DNA from: an uncultured Psychroserpens sp. | Lineage (GTDB): Bacteria > Bacteroidota > Bacteroidia > Flavobacteriales > Flavobacteriaceae | Length of the DNA: 49,869 nucleotides | Assembly (NCBI GenBank): GCA_947489585.1 | Contig: CANLEE010000017.1 | Location: 1 to 49,869 of the forward strand | Reading direction: 5' to 3' | In this document: positions 1 through 9,219 of the stretch, piece by piece | Layout of the letters: every line of letters begins with the position of its first letter | How positions within the stretch are numbered: position 1 is the stretch's first letter | Notes under the pieces: model-generated | What the model saw: the letters and a program-made list of their open reading frames with translations, nothing else | Told to the model about the DNA's origin: nothing | Database searches by the model: none | Made by a program: the position numbers and the translations under genes

Positions 1-3000
1 TGACTATCGCCATCAGTTACAGTTAAAGTAACATCTACAGGAGTTCCTATATCATTACAATCAAAAGAATTAATATCAATACTATAGTTGGTGATTGCAA
101 CATCGTCATTAGAACCGTTGTCAACATCGGCCGGAACAATAGTTGCATTACCTCCAGCATCTAACTGAACTGTAATGTTTTGACAAATAGCATTTGGAGG
201 ATTAGACCCAGTTGCAGGATCTGCTTCAATATTAATATTATCAAGTGCCATATCACTACTCCAAGAAGAACCAGTTACACCTCTAAATCGGATTAAGACG
301 ACTTTACCATCATACGCTGAAAGATCTATGTCAGTAGCAGATTTCCATGTATTTTGACTATCATCATTAATTATGGTTTCAATATTATAAGTTAAACCAT
401 CATCATCACTAACTTCAAGAGCGACATAGCCTGTTTCAATAGGGTTTTCGGTAGAACTTCCTAAATCTGTACCATACATATGGTAATCGAAACTAATTTT
501 TGCATTTTCCCAGTTTGTGAAATCAATACAATCACTTGTCATAATTGCAATTTTTTGCGGACTTCCAGCAGGAGATATATTAGAAGATGCTTCAGTATAT
601 ACGTAAAAAGTGGAACTAGAACCAGATGATGGTCCAGTATTAGAGGAACCTGTTGAGCCACTTAATCGTGTCCAGTCGATATCGTCATCAGTGTTGTTTA
701 CACCTTGTCTCCATTCATTTATATATGATGCACTGTTTTCAAAACCTTGTGTATAAGGGAATGTTGAAATTGTACCATCTAAGCAAGAATCAAGCGTTGT
801 AAATATTTCAGAAGTAGAATAAGCAGATGTAGAAACAGTACATTTTGTTCTAACTTGAACTTCATATTCTGTTATATTATCTAATCCGGTTATAGTATAA
901 TTGTTCATTGTTAAGTCTAAGACTTCTGTCCATGGTGTTGTTCCCGTTTCTCTATACCTTAAATCATATGTCGCTGATGGAATAACATCCCAAGTCACAT
1001 TGGCAGTTGATGTTGTAATTGCGCTTACGGCAACAGTGGTTGGTACGCTAGTTACACATGGGATTTTAATTTCGGTAATTTTAAAATCATCAAATGTAAA
1101 CCCTTCAAAATCTACATTCGCATAAGAATCTTCTCTGTTTGATGAGTCTGAGTGAAAATAGAACCTCAAATAAACAGAGCTTTGTTGGTTAAATGTTGAA
1201 TTATTCGAAGCATCAATTACAATTTCTTCCATATACCACCTGTCTTGAGTATCACCATCATATAATGGTTCACCATCAGGTTGAAAATCATTACTCGTAT
1301 TGTTTTTTCCAGAATATGTATTATTATCATCTGGTGCGCCTGGCTTTGTGAGTTTTCCACAAAGAGGAGTCCAGCCTGTACTTCCGTTTAAAGAAGCTTC
1401 AAGTTGCACATAATCAAAACTACGCTCTAAATCCCATTTTGCATAAAATTGAATTAATGCGGTTGAAACACCACTTAAACTTACAGGGTTATTTAATTCT
1501 ATTCCGTAACTATCACTATTTCCATAAATGGCTGTAGCGTTAGATATAATTGCTGAATTACCAGCAGAATTTGGGTATTCATCTGTCGTTGTAGCCCATG
1601 AGCCACCAGTTCCTACGGCAGACCAGTTTGATAAATTGTCTGTTGCATCATCAAAAATAACATTGGTTGGTGCGTAGGTCTTTTTTATGTTTGCTTCATA
1701 CAACACATTGTCTGAAGCATAATCATTAGTAAACACGACTTTAAATTCAATCTCATCATCTGGTTGCAGACCACTTAATGTGTAAGGAATACTAATAAAT
1801 CTTTGATCTAAAACTTCAGCAGCAGTAAAACTTTCGGTTACTGAATTTGTTGCTCCAGGAATTGTTATGTTAGATACCGCAGTTACTGTTACAGTAAAAT
1901 CTGCTGCTTTTTGCCCTAAGTTTTCTATACTGAATTCTAAATTTCCAGAAGTGGCTGTAATATCACTTTGATTTAAGTCATGAACTTTTCCGTATTTACC
2001 ACTAAAGTAAGCCGCTAAAAAGTTCATACGCATGGCACGTTTCGCGATAGGTAAAAAATTTGAGGGCGCAGGCCAGAATCCACTTCCTGTAGGTCCAGCT
2101 TCTGAAAGTGTTCCGTTTTCTGGAGTCCAAGCCATGGTGTTTTTTCCAGACCCTGTACCAGTAGGTGTTCCATTGGCACTTGTTCCTGCAGGTCCGCCTA
2201 GCATCCAGTCATTCATATTACCACTATTAAGCGAGCTAATTGATGTACTTGGGCCATGAGCATACCTATTATAATAGGTCATGTCATGGTTATATTTTGA
2301 ATATTCGTCTGGTCTTGGGTTTGTAATGTTTGTTCCTGCATACGCATGAAGCATCGCATTTTTATATGAGTGATGGTTCAATGCTAATTCAAAATCATGC
2401 AATAAAAAGAAATCACGCATAATTTGTGTTTCATTTTCTGAAAACGGTCCAGTTCCCATATATGTGGTATTACAAGAATCTGTAGAAGAACCACCATTTC
2501 CCCAATAATAGGCTGAGTTCCTATTAAGATCAATACCTTCATTATAAGTTCCACCACAAGTGCCTGGAGCAGATGTGTTCATGTTTTTACGTTGTAATCC
2601 ACCACCATTTGGTGCTACAGTTTGATTGTATACAAAGCCATCAGGATTAAATACAGGTATAAAATATAAGGCTTGGTTGTTTACCAAGTTTCTAATTGCT
2701 GGGTCAGAATTATAGTTTTCCAAAAGGTACCACATGAAATACAATTGATTCATAACGGTAGCCGATTCTCTTGAGTGAATCAAAGATTGGTATAAGGTTT
2801 CTGGTTCACCAGCTTCATCAGTATCTGGGTTGTCAGAAATTCTAACATAATAAATGGTTCGTCCTTCAAATGTCGTTTGATTACTAGGAGATGCATCAGT
2901 TCTAGCTGAAATAAGAGTTGGATATAACGTACGCATATCGTCTAACTCTTGAAGTACTTGAGCATAGGTTAAACAGCCACCAAAAGAATTTGGAGCACTA

Positions 3001-3440
3001 TTTGGATTTAAATTCCAGTTTACTGGAGTAGCCCAATCTATTTCATCACATTCATCATATTGGCCTACATTATTTAAAACCTCACTAACACTATACCTAG
3101 CATTTTGTAAAGACATTTGCTTTTCTCTTTCAAGTTCTAATCTAGCTCTAGGAAGATCTCTGGTAGCACGATCACTATAGAATTGCTCAAGATCATCAAT
3201 TAAAACCGTATAACTTATACCTTGGTTAGTTAGTTTTTGAAGTTCAGTTTCACTTAATTCAATTTGCAATTTATCATCAATAAATAGTGCACCACAAGTC
3301 ATATCTATACCGCTATGGTCTAGAATTTCAGATACAGAATCGTCAATTTTATTGATTGTGACTCTTTTGTAAATTTCTTGCGAAAAGGAGTTTTGTACTA
3401 CTATTAATAGTAGCACAAATAAGCAGGTAATTTTTCTCAT
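1..3440 (-). CDS. Secreted M14 zinc carboxypeptidase, modular, 3' end outside window
   Basis: The frame is open from the ATG at 3440 to the window edge (1146 codons, no stop), so the C-terminus is missing. Residues 1-21 form a signal peptide ending FSQ. A peptidase M14 domain follows; HSRES at about 222-226 supplies the zinc-ligand pair H222/E225, and NHHSYKNAMLH further on is the probable third-ligand region. After the catalytic domain come beta-rich modules: a MAM/jellyroll-like segment, a fibronectin type III segment (TVAVSAITTSTANVTWD), a second MAM-like segment, and the start of an HYR-like repeat at the edge. By family it should remove C-terminal residues from peptides outside the cell. 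Large modular secreted proteins like this in Flavobacteriaceae usually carry a type IX secretion tail, which would lie off the window. Confidence 0.9.
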   Translation of the reverse strand, partial: MRKITCLFVLLLIVVQNSFSQEIYKRVTINKIDDSVSEILDHSGIDMTCGALFIDDKLQIELSETELQKLTNQGISYTVLIDDLEQFYSDRATRDLPRARLELEREKQMSLQNARYSVSEVLNNVGQYDECDEIDWATPVNWNLNPNSAPNSFGGCLTYAQVLQELDDMRTLYPTLISARTDASPSNQTTFEGRTIYYVRISDNPDTDEAGEPETLYQSLIHSRESATVMNQLYFMWYLLENYNSDPAIRNLVNNQALYFIPVFNPDGFVYNQTVAPNGGGLQRKNMNTSAPGTCGGTYNEGIDLNRNSAYYWGNGGSSTDSCNTTYMGTGPFSENETQIMRDFFLLHDFELALNHHSYKNAMLHAYAGTNITNPRPDEYSKYNHDMTYYNRYAHGPSTSISSLNSGNMNDWMLGGPAGTSANGTPTGTGSGKNTMAWTPENGTLSEAGPTGSGFWPAPSNFLPIAKRAMRMNFLAAYFSGKYGKVHDLNQSDITATSGNLEFSIENLGQKAADFTVTVTAVSNITIPGATNSVTESFTAAEVLDQRFISIPYTLSGLQPDDEIEFKVVFTNDYASDNVLYEANIKKTYAPTNVIFDDATDNLSNWSAVGTGGSWATTTDEYPNSAGNSAIISNATAIYGNSDSYGIELNNPVSLSGVSTALIQFYAKWDLERSFDYVQLEASLNGSTGWTPLCGKLTKPGAPDDNNTYSGKNNTSNDFQPDGEPLYDGDTQDRWYMEEIVIDASNNSTFNQQSSVYLRFYFHSDSSNREDSYANVDFEGFTFDDFKITEIKIPCVTSVPTTVAVSAITTSTANVTWDVIPSATYDLRYRETGTTPWTEVLDLTMNNYTITGLDNITEYEVQVRTKCTVSTSAYSTSEIFTTLDSCLDGTISTFPYTQGFENSASYINEWRQGVNNTDDDIDWTRLSGSTGSSNTGPSSGSSSTFYVYTEASSNISPAGSPQKIAIMTSDCIDFTNWENAKISFDYHMYGTDLGSSTENPIETGYVALEVSDDDGLTYNIETIINDDSQNTWKSATDIDLSAYDGKVVLIRFRGVTGSSWSSDMALDNINIEADPATGSNPPNAICQNITVQLDAGGNATIVPADVDNGSNDDVAITNYSIDINSFDCNDIGTPVDVTLTVTDGDS

Positions 3441-3671
3441 TAGTTTGGGGTTTAATGAATTTATGTCAAATAATTAGGCTGCTAATATATCATTTTATTT
3501 ACGATTTACTCCATAAAATGCATAAAAAACCGTTGAAATGCACTATTTTAACATTTGTAAAATGGAGTGTAAGAATTAATTGACTGAAAATCAGTGTTGT
3601 AATAGCGTTAAGGATTTTGATGATGTTTTGTTGATTTTCAACGAGATTATTTGATTGTAAATAGTAACCAC

Positions 3672-3706
3672 AAAAAAAGCCCTGTACTTTAAGTACAAGA
3701 CTTTTA
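3672..3706 (-). terminator. Intrinsic terminator after tRNA-Met
   Basis: Read on the minus strand, AAGTCTTGTACTT and AAGTACAGGGCTT pair (two G-U pairs) and a run of T follows. It lies just downstream of the tRNA 3' end. Confidence 0.7.
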
Positions 3707-3714
3707 ATATAATG

Positions 3715-3788
3715 TAGCGAGAACGAGATTTGAACTCGTGACCTCTGGGTTATGAATCCAACGCTCTAACCAACTGAGCTACCTCGCC
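3715..3788 (-). tRNA. tRNA-Met (CAT anticodon)
   Basis: The 74-nt cloverleaf begins GGCGAGG and its acceptor pairs with TCTCGCT. The D arm is GCTC/GAGC, the anticodon loop TTCATAA (anticodon CAT), and the T arm ACGAG-TTCAAAT-CTCGT. CCA is not encoded. The D and T arms look like elongator tRNA-Met. A CAT anticodon could also be tRNA-Ile2 (lysidine-modified), but the sequence favours Met. It has its own promoter and terminator. Confidence 0.93.
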
Positions 3789-3801
3789 ATTTATGAGGGT
3801 G

Positions 3802-3831
3802 CAAATATAAAAACAAAATTTATCTGAACAA
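3802..3831 (-). promoter_or_regulatory. Promoter of tRNA-Met
   Basis: On the minus strand TTG is followed after 19 nt by TATATTTG, the Bacteroidota housekeeping promoter form. The -7 element ends about 13 nt before the tRNA 5' end. Confidence 0.7.
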
Positions 3832-3917
3832 ACATTAAATGAGCAAATTATTTTTTTTAAGTTTTAGTTTTAAACTCAACAATTAATGTATATATTGAGC
3901 ACTATAATAATATACCT

Positions 3918-4310
3918 ATGGAAGACAAAGTGAAAATTGAGATGGAGTTTGTAATACATGCGTCGCCTCAACTTTTGTATCAATATATATCAACACCTTC
4001 AGGCTTATCAGAATGGTTTGCAGATAATGTTAATTCTCGAGGCGAAATGTTTGCTTTTATTTGGGATGGTAGTGAAGAAAAAGCAAAACTATTGAGCAAA
4101 AAAAGCGGTGAACGCGTAAAGTTTAGATGGCTAAATGATGAGGATGATGGTGCGTCATATTTTTTTGAAATCAGAATTCAAGTTGATGAAATCACAAAAG
4201 ATGTCTCAATAATCGTTACTGATTTTGCTGAAGAAGATGAAATAGAAGAAGTTAAAATGCTTTGGGATAATCAAATTTCAGATTTGAAACAAGTTTTAGG
4301 TTCAGCCTAG
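3918..4310 (+). CDS. START-like / AHSA1-type SRPBCC domain protein
   Basis: This 130-aa single-domain protein begins with a beta strand (KVKIEMEFVIHASPQLLYQYISTPSGLSEWFADNV) typical of the SRPBCC/START fold and ends with the long C-terminal helix (EEVKMLWDNQISDLKQVLGSA). The fold holds a hydrophobic ligand cavity; no ligand is known for this flavobacterial branch. There is no signal peptide, so it is cytoplasmic. A terminator hairpin follows at 4341-4367. Confidence 0.85.
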   Translation: MEDKVKIEMEFVIHASPQLLYQYISTPSGLSEWFADNVNSRGEMFAFIWDGSEEKAKLLSKKSGERVKFRWLNDEDDGASYFFEIRIQVDEITKDVSIIVTDFAEEDEIEEVKMLWDNQISDLKQVLGSA

Positions 4311-4340
4311 AACTTCTCAATCATATAAGTTTTATATTTG

Positions 4341-4367
4341 TCTCGATTTTTAATCGAGGCTTTTTTT
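4341..4367 (+). terminator. Terminator hairpin abutting the next start codon
   Basis: CTCGATT (4342-4348) pairs with AATCGAG (4352-4358) around a 3-nt loop, followed by seven T. The last T is directly before the ATG of the aminotransferase gene. Confidence 0.75.
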
Positions 4368-5213
4368 ATGATAAATTTTAATGGGCAATTAGTAGAAGAT
4401 TCTAAGTTTATAACTAATGAAAATAGAGGTTATAAATATGGTGATGCACTTTTTGAAACTTTAAAAGTGGTACACGGCAAAATATTGTTTTGGGAGGATC
4501 ACTACTTTAGGTTAATGGCATCTATGCGTATTATGCGTATGGAAATCCCAATGAACTTTACAATGGAGTTTTTAGAAGCTGAAATTTTAAAAACTATAAA
4601 TGTTAATGGACTTGCAAAATCATCGGCAAGGGTACGGTTAAATATTGATAGAGGAAATGGTGGTAAGTACCTTCCGAAGGAAAAATTAATAAGTTACTCT
4701 ATAAATGTTGAACTTTTGAATACCGATTTCTATACGACTTTAACACTAAAGACCTATACCGTAGATTTATATAAAGACTATTTTGTTGCTCCAGGATTAT
4801 TGTCTACACTAAAAACCAATAATAAAGCGATTAATGTATTAGGGAGTATTTATGCTGAAGAAAACGATTTTGATAATTGCTTATTACTAAATACAAATAA
4901 GAATGTTGTAGAAGCATTACAAGGAAATTTATTTTTGGTATCTGGTGAGCATATTAAAACGCCACCTATAGAAGACGGCTGTTTAAATGGTGTTATGCGG
5001 AAACAAATTGTTGATGTAATTTTAAATTCTGGAGATTATGTTTTAGAGGAAGCATCCATTTCTCCTTTTGAACTTCAAAAAGCAGATGAATTGTTTATTA
5101 CTAATGTTATTGTTGGAATTCAACCCATATTAAAGTATCGCAAAAAAGAATTCAAAACTAAAGTTTCCGAAGATATCTTAAAAAGGTTGAATACTAAACT
5201 AAGATTGTCTTAG
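4368..5213 (+). CDS. Class IV aminotransferase (ADC lyase / branched-chain aminotransferase-like)
   Basis: This 281-aa PLP enzyme has fold-type IV features: NENRGYKYGDALFETLKV near the N-terminus with the usual substrate-binding RG/YGD residues, a probable Schiff-base lysine in the LLSTLKTNNKAIN segment, and a C-terminal ADELFITNVIVGIQPI motif. The ATG at 4368 matches the family N-terminus. A TTG at 4338 in the same frame would add 10 residues but lies inside the terminator/leader and is rejected. Candidate roles are 4-amino-4-deoxychorismate lyase (folate, pabC-type) or D-/branched-chain amino acid transamination; the sequence alone does not decide. Confidence 0.88.
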   Translation: MINFNGQLVEDSKFITNENRGYKYGDALFETLKVVHGKILFWEDHYFRLMASMRIMRMEIPMNFTMEFLEAEILKTINVNGLAKSSARVRLNIDRGNGGKYLPKEKLISYSINVELLNTDFYTTLTLKTYTVDLYKDYFVAPGLLSTLKTNNKAINVLGSIYAEENDFDNCLLLNTNKNVVEALQGNLFLVSGEHIKTPPIEDGCLNGVMRKQIVDVILNSGDYVLEEASISPFELQKADELFITNVIVGIQPILKYRKKEFKTKVSEDILKRLNTKLRLS

Positions 5214-5770
5214 TTATAACTTGGATTTTCTGGTGCGTTAGACCATAGGGAATAATCACCACCAAGTTCTAGCATTTTTTCTTTCCAAAACGAATCACAG
5301 CATTTATCTATAAGTTCATTTTTGTATACATTTTCAGATATAATCCAAGCATTAGACTCTAATTCATTATCTAATTGTTTGGCATCCCATCCTGAATAGC
5401 CTAAGAAAAATCTAATATCAGAAGTTGTCAATTTATTGTTATTAAGAAGTTGTAAGACAACGTCAAAGTTTCCTCCCCAAAACACGCCATGAGAAATCTC
5501 GATACTATCTGGAATTAACTCTGGAACTTGATGAATAAAATACAAATTATCCTGTTCTACAGGGCCACCATTATGTACTTTGAAAGTAGCTTGGGTTTCT
5601 GGTATTAAATCATTTAGAGTATACTCTAGCGGTTTGTTTAAAATAAAGCCTATAGAACCTTCATCATTATAATCGGCCAATAGAATGACAGACCTATTAA
5701 ATGATAAGTCGCCAATAATTGATGGTTCGGCAATTAAAAGATGTCCTTTTTTGGGCTTTGATATAATCAT
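5210..5770 (-). CDS. YqgE/AlgH family protein
   Basis: This 186-aa protein matches the UPF0301 (YqgE/AlgH) family. It shows KGHLLIAEPSIIGDLSFNRSVILLADYNDEGSIGFILNKP at the N-terminus, the family GGPVEQDNLYFIHQ motif mid-protein, and FFLGYSGWDAKQLDNEL later. It is cytoplasmic and its biochemical role is unknown. It is convergent with the aminotransferase gene, and their 3' ends overlap by 4 nt. Confidence 0.93.
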   Translation of the reverse strand: MIISKPKKGHLLIAEPSIIGDLSFNRSVILLADYNDEGSIGFILNKPLEYTLNDLIPETQATFKVHNGGPVEQDNLYFIHQVPELIPDSIEISHGVFWGGNFDVVLQLLNNNKLTTSDIRFFLGYSGWDAKQLDNELESNAWIISENVYKNELIDKCCDSFWKEKMLELGGDYSLWSNAPENPSYN

Positions 5771-5847
5771 TTGTATATGATTTATGTACTAAATCTAAAA
5801 CATATTTCTCTAATAACCAATAATTTTTAGAGAGAATATATAAAAAC

Positions 5848-5874
5848 AAAAAGCCCACTTAAAAGTGAGCTTTT
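5848..5874 (-). terminator. Terminator after the HU gene
   Basis: On the minus strand AAAAGCTCACTT pairs with AAGTGGGCTTTT and is followed by a T-rich run. It lies 20 nt beyond the HU stop codon. Confidence 0.75.
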
Positions 5875-5895
5875 CGTAATCTATTTAAAGAAATA

Positions 5896-6168
5896 CTAGT
5901 TTACAGCACTACTTAAATCAGAACCAGCTTTAAACTTTACTACGTTTTTCGCTTTGATCTGTATTGTTTTTCCTGTTTGAGGGTTTCTTCCTTCTCTTGC
6001 AGATCTTCTAGAAACTGACCAAGAACCAAATCCTACTAAAGAAACTCTGTTTCCTTTTTGTAAAGATCCTTCGATATCAATTAATAATGAATCTAAGGCT
6101 TTTTTAGCAGCTGCTTTAGTAATTCCAGCATTCTCTGCCATTCCATTGATTAAATCTGTTTTGTTCAT
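5896..6168 (-). CDS. HU-family histone-like DNA-binding protein
   Basis: This 90-aa protein has the complete HU/IHF fold: helical N-terminus (MNKTDLINGMAENAGITKAAAKKALDSL), GFGSWSVSRRSAREGRNPQTG (the DNA-binding arm with the RNPQTG motif), and C-terminal KAGSDLSSAVN. It binds and bends DNA with little sequence preference and compacts the nucleoid. It is monocistronic, with its own promoter (6230-6259) and terminator. Confidence 0.96.
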   Translation of the reverse strand: MNKTDLINGMAENAGITKAAAKKALDSLLIDIEGSLQKGNRVSLVGFGSWSVSRRSAREGRNPQTGKTIQIKAKNVVKFKAGSDLSSAVN

Positions 6169-6229
6169 AAAATTATATTTTAAATTGTTAAAAAAATAGT
6201 TGGGTTAAACGTTATTGTTAATCCGTCTA

Positions 6230-6259
6230 CAAATTTATACGTAAAATCCACCTACGCAA
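6230..6259 (-). promoter_or_regulatory. Promoter of the HU gene
   Basis: On the minus strand TTG is followed after 19 nt by TAAATTTG, which fits the Bacteroidota sigma-70 consensus TTG-N19-TAnnTTTG. Transcription would start near 6223, giving a leader of about 55 nt. Confidence 0.65.
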
Positions 6260-6364
6260 GTAATAGCAAGGGAAATACAAATATTTGTTGATAACTTTGA
6301 ACATTTGTTAATAAAGGTTTGCATTTCGTCGGATTTTTTTTAAATATCAATGTATATAGGGGTT

Positions 6365-7318
6365 TTAAAGCATTTTTGCATTTTTGTCAAAATCATAGCC
6401 ATTTAATAATGATTTGACATCCATTTTTCGCTTTCCAGGAAGTTGAATTTCTTTAATAATGATGTAACCGTCTCTTACTGCTACTTTTAACTCTTTTTTT
6501 GTTGCAATTAGCAACCCTATTTCTAAAGTATGCTTTTCTTCTTCTTTTCCAATTTTAAAAATTTTGATATTTAATTCGTCATCACCATTTAATAACTGGC
6601 ACCAAGCTGCAGGAAATGGATTTAAGCCTCGTATCTTATTATATATGGTATTACTATTTAAGTTCCAGTCAATCTTACAATTGTCCTTATTAAGTTTGTA
6701 AGCGGTCTTGAAATCTTCTGTTTTGGGTTGAATACTCGTTTTTACATCACCTTCTTCAATTAAGTTTACCGTTTTTAAAACAAGTGCACTACCAATATGC
6801 ATTAGTTTGTCATGGAGTGTACCAACAGTTTCATCTGTTTCTATTTCAGTGCTTTCTTGAAGTATTATGGCTCCAGTATCAATTTTTTCATCAATAAAGA
6901 ATGTTGTGACACCAGTTTTTGTTTCTCCATTTATTATCGCCCAATGTATTGGAGCGGCTCCTCTGTAATTGGGTAGGAGCGAAGCATGTAAATTAAAGGT
7001 GCCATATTTTGGCATATTCCAAACCACTTCAGGCAGCATTCTAAAGGCTACTACAATTTGAAGATTAGCCTCAAGCGCCTTTAATTCTTCAATAAAGGTT
7101 TCATTTTTTAGATTAGTAGGTTGCAATACATTGAGATCTTGAGACATTGCATATTTTTTTACAGCCGATTCATTAAGCCGTCTACCACGACCAGCAGGTT
7201 TGTCTGGAGCAGTAATAACCCCAACCACCTCGTAGTCGTTTTCTACAAGTGCTTTTAATGTGGCAACTGCAAAATCTGGAGTTCCCATAAATATAATTCT
7301 CAATTTGTCTTTCTTCAT
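6365..7318 (-). CDS. fmt: Methionyl-tRNA formyltransferase
   Basis: This 317-aa enzyme transfers a formyl group from 10-formyl-THF to Met-tRNA(fMet) for initiation. Visible features are RIIFMGTPDFAVATLKAL at the N-terminus, the formyltransferase signature HASLLPNYRGAAPIHWAIINGE with the catalytic N/H/D set, and an OB-like C-terminal domain (GLNPFPAAWC onward). Its start overlaps the end of recQ by 4 nt, so the two are probably co-transcribed and translationally coupled. Confidence 0.96.
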   Translation of the reverse strand: MKKDKLRIIFMGTPDFAVATLKALVENDYEVVGVITAPDKPAGRGRRLNESAVKKYAMSQDLNVLQPTNLKNETFIEELKALEANLQIVVAFRMLPEVVWNMPKYGTFNLHASLLPNYRGAAPIHWAIINGETKTGVTTFFIDEKIDTGAIILQESTEIETDETVGTLHDKLMHIGSALVLKTVNLIEEGDVKTSIQPKTEDFKTAYKLNKDNCKIDWNLNSNTIYNKIRGLNPFPAAWCQLLNGDDELNIKIFKIGKEEEKHTLEIGLLIATKKELKVAVRDGYIIIKEIQLPGKRKMDVKSLLNGYDFDKNAKML

Positions 7319-9219
7319 GTATGTTTTATTTTATAAGTATTAGCCGAAGTCATTACAATGATATCATGCTCAAGTAATAATTTTAAGACCTTTAATATAG
7401 ATGCTTTCTGGTGTGATAACTGTTCTGTTAATTGTCTAGAATTTAAAGGTCCATTTTCTAAGGCTAGAATAATTTGGTTTTCAATAGTCTTTAATGAGCT
7501 CTTTTCTTCGGAAATATCGCCTGACAAACATACTGTGCATATACCACAATTTTCGTCTGATGTTTCTCCAAAGTAATCTAATAACTGTCTGTTTTTACAA
7601 ACAGTATCATTATGTATATAGTTTAATACAGAATTGACCTGAGAGCGTTTCAAACCCTGTTGCCGTTCAACAACATTTGCAATTCTATTAATTGCCTTGT
7701 CATCTTCTCTAGGTTGAAGAAAAATAACTTCAGAATCTGTGTTAGAAAATAAGAAGTCTACAATACCATCTTTGTGTAATTGGTTTAAGACTGCTATAAT
7801 CTGCTTTTCATTAGTTTCTGATTTGTCAGCAATCAACACTAAATTAATGGCTAATTGATGTTCAAAAATACCACCATATGTCCTTAAAATTGTTTTTACA
7901 ATAGTATTGTATTGTGCATGAGTTTCTAAATACGAAAACATAACTGCATTACTCACTATAAACTGTAGCTTCGTTTTATAATTAAACTGTTGTGATAATT
8001 TAACGATGCTATTTCTATCTAAAAGTTGAAGCGTATTATAGGTTTTTGAGCTTTTGAAATCGTAGGCTTTACAAAAATCACTAAAGTTAAATCGATGTGT
8101 AGTTAACTCACCCTCACCATAAGATATTTGAAAGAAGTTGCACAATTTTCTATACACTAATTTAATGTCGTCGAGCGATGGCAAACTATTGATAAACTGA
8201 TTTTTTAAAACCTGTTCATCAGATTTATTTGTTAATAATACTGCAAATGCGTTTTCATTGTTTCGTCCAGCACGTCCAGCTTCTTGATAATAGCTTTCTA
8301 GACTTTCTGGTAAATTAATATGTATAACTGTTTTTACATCTGGCTTATCAATTCCCATACCAAAAGCAGTAGTAGCAACCATAATTTCTTTTTGGTTGTT
8401 CATCCATTGGTTCAAGCGTTCTTGTTTATCTTTAGTTGGAATTCCACCATGAAAAAATGTTGAGTTGTACCCCTTTTTCTCTAAGATATTATGAATTTCA
8501 ACACTCATTTTCCGACTCCTAACATAGATGATAGATGCTCCTTGATGTTGTATGAGTTGTTGTTCTAAGTCGTAGATTTTATCTTCACTATATATTACTT
8601 GATATGAAATATTTGGTCTTGTAAATGATGCTTTAAAAATTTTAGGCGATATAAAATCTAATTCCTTTATGGTTTCTTCAATGACTTTTGGTTTTGCTGT
8701 TGCGGTTAAAGCAATGACATTAACGCTTGGTTGTAATTGCCTTAGCAACGTAATGTTTTTATATGCAGGTCTAAAGTCGTTTCCCCATTGACTGATACAA
8801 TGCGCTTCATCTACAGCAATAAGGTTTACATTCATTTGCTCGATGCGTTGCTTTACAATATCTTGTTGTAAACGCTCGGGGGAGAGGTATAAAAATTTAT
8901 AATTTCCGTAGATACAATTATCGAGTAAGGTGTCAAGTTCATTATATTTAATTCCACTTGTTATTGCCATAGCTTTTATACCTTTATTTTGAAGGCTATT
9001 CACTTGATCTTTCATCAAAGCAATTAAAGGAGATACAACAATACAGATGCCCTCTTTAATGAGTGCAGGAATTTGAAAGCAAATCGATTTTCCACCACCT
9101 GTAGGTAGTAATGCAAAAGTGTCGTTGTGTTCTAAAACCGAATTAATAATGTCTTCTTGAAGTGGACGAAAAGCAGTGTGATTCCAATATTGCTCTAATA
9201 TGTTTATTGGATGTGGCAT
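7315..9219 (-). CDS. recQ: RecQ-family ATP-dependent DNA helicase
   Basis: This 634-aa superfamily-2 helicase shows Walker A LLPTGGGKSICFQ, DEAH-box VDEAHCISQWG with the aromatic-rich loop, motif VI QEAGRAGRN, and a zinc-binding Cys set in the RQC region (CKNRQLLDYFGETSDENCGICTVC). It is shorter than E. coli-type RecQ-HRDC and shows no clear HRDC domain, as is usual for flavobacterial paralogues. It should unwind recombination and repair intermediates 3'-5'. Its start follows the upstream NTPase gene with no gap, and its end overlaps fmt. Confidence 0.94.
   Translation of the reverse strand: MPHPINILEQYWNHTAFRPLQEDIINSVLEHNDTFALLPTGGGKSICFQIPALIKEGICIVVSPLIALMKDQVNSLQNKGIKAMAITSGIKYNELDTLLDNCIYGNYKFLYLSPERLQQDIVKQRIEQMNVNLIAVDEAHCISQWGNDFRPAYKNITLLRQLQPSVNVIALTATAKPKVIEETIKELDFISPKIFKASFTRPNISYQVIYSEDKIYDLEQQLIQHQGASIIYVRSRKMSVEIHNILEKKGYNSTFFHGGIPTKDKQERLNQWMNNQKEIMVATTAFGMGIDKPDVKTVIHINLPESLESYYQEAGRAGRNNENAFAVLLTNKSDEQVLKNQFINSLPSLDDIKLVYRKLCNFFQISYGEGELTTHRFNFSDFCKAYDFKSSKTYNTLQLLDRNSIVKLSQQFNYKTKLQFIVSNAVMFSYLETHAQYNTIVKTILRTYGGIFEHQLAINLVLIADKSETNEKQIIAVLNQLHKDGIVDFLFSNTDSEVIFLQPREDDKAINRIANVVERQQGLKRSQVNSVLNYIHNDTVCKNRQLLDYFGETSDENCGICTVCLSGDISEEKSSLKTIENQIILALENGPLNSRQLTEQLSHQKASILKVLKLLLEHDIIVMTSANTYKIKHT

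Noticed and set aside
901..2259. Plus-strand frames at 901-1125 and 2032-2259
   Set aside because: They are antisense to the secreted carboxypeptidase and show its repeat bias only.
7358..7576. Plus-strand frame in recQ
   Set aside because: It is antisense to the recQ C-terminal zinc region.
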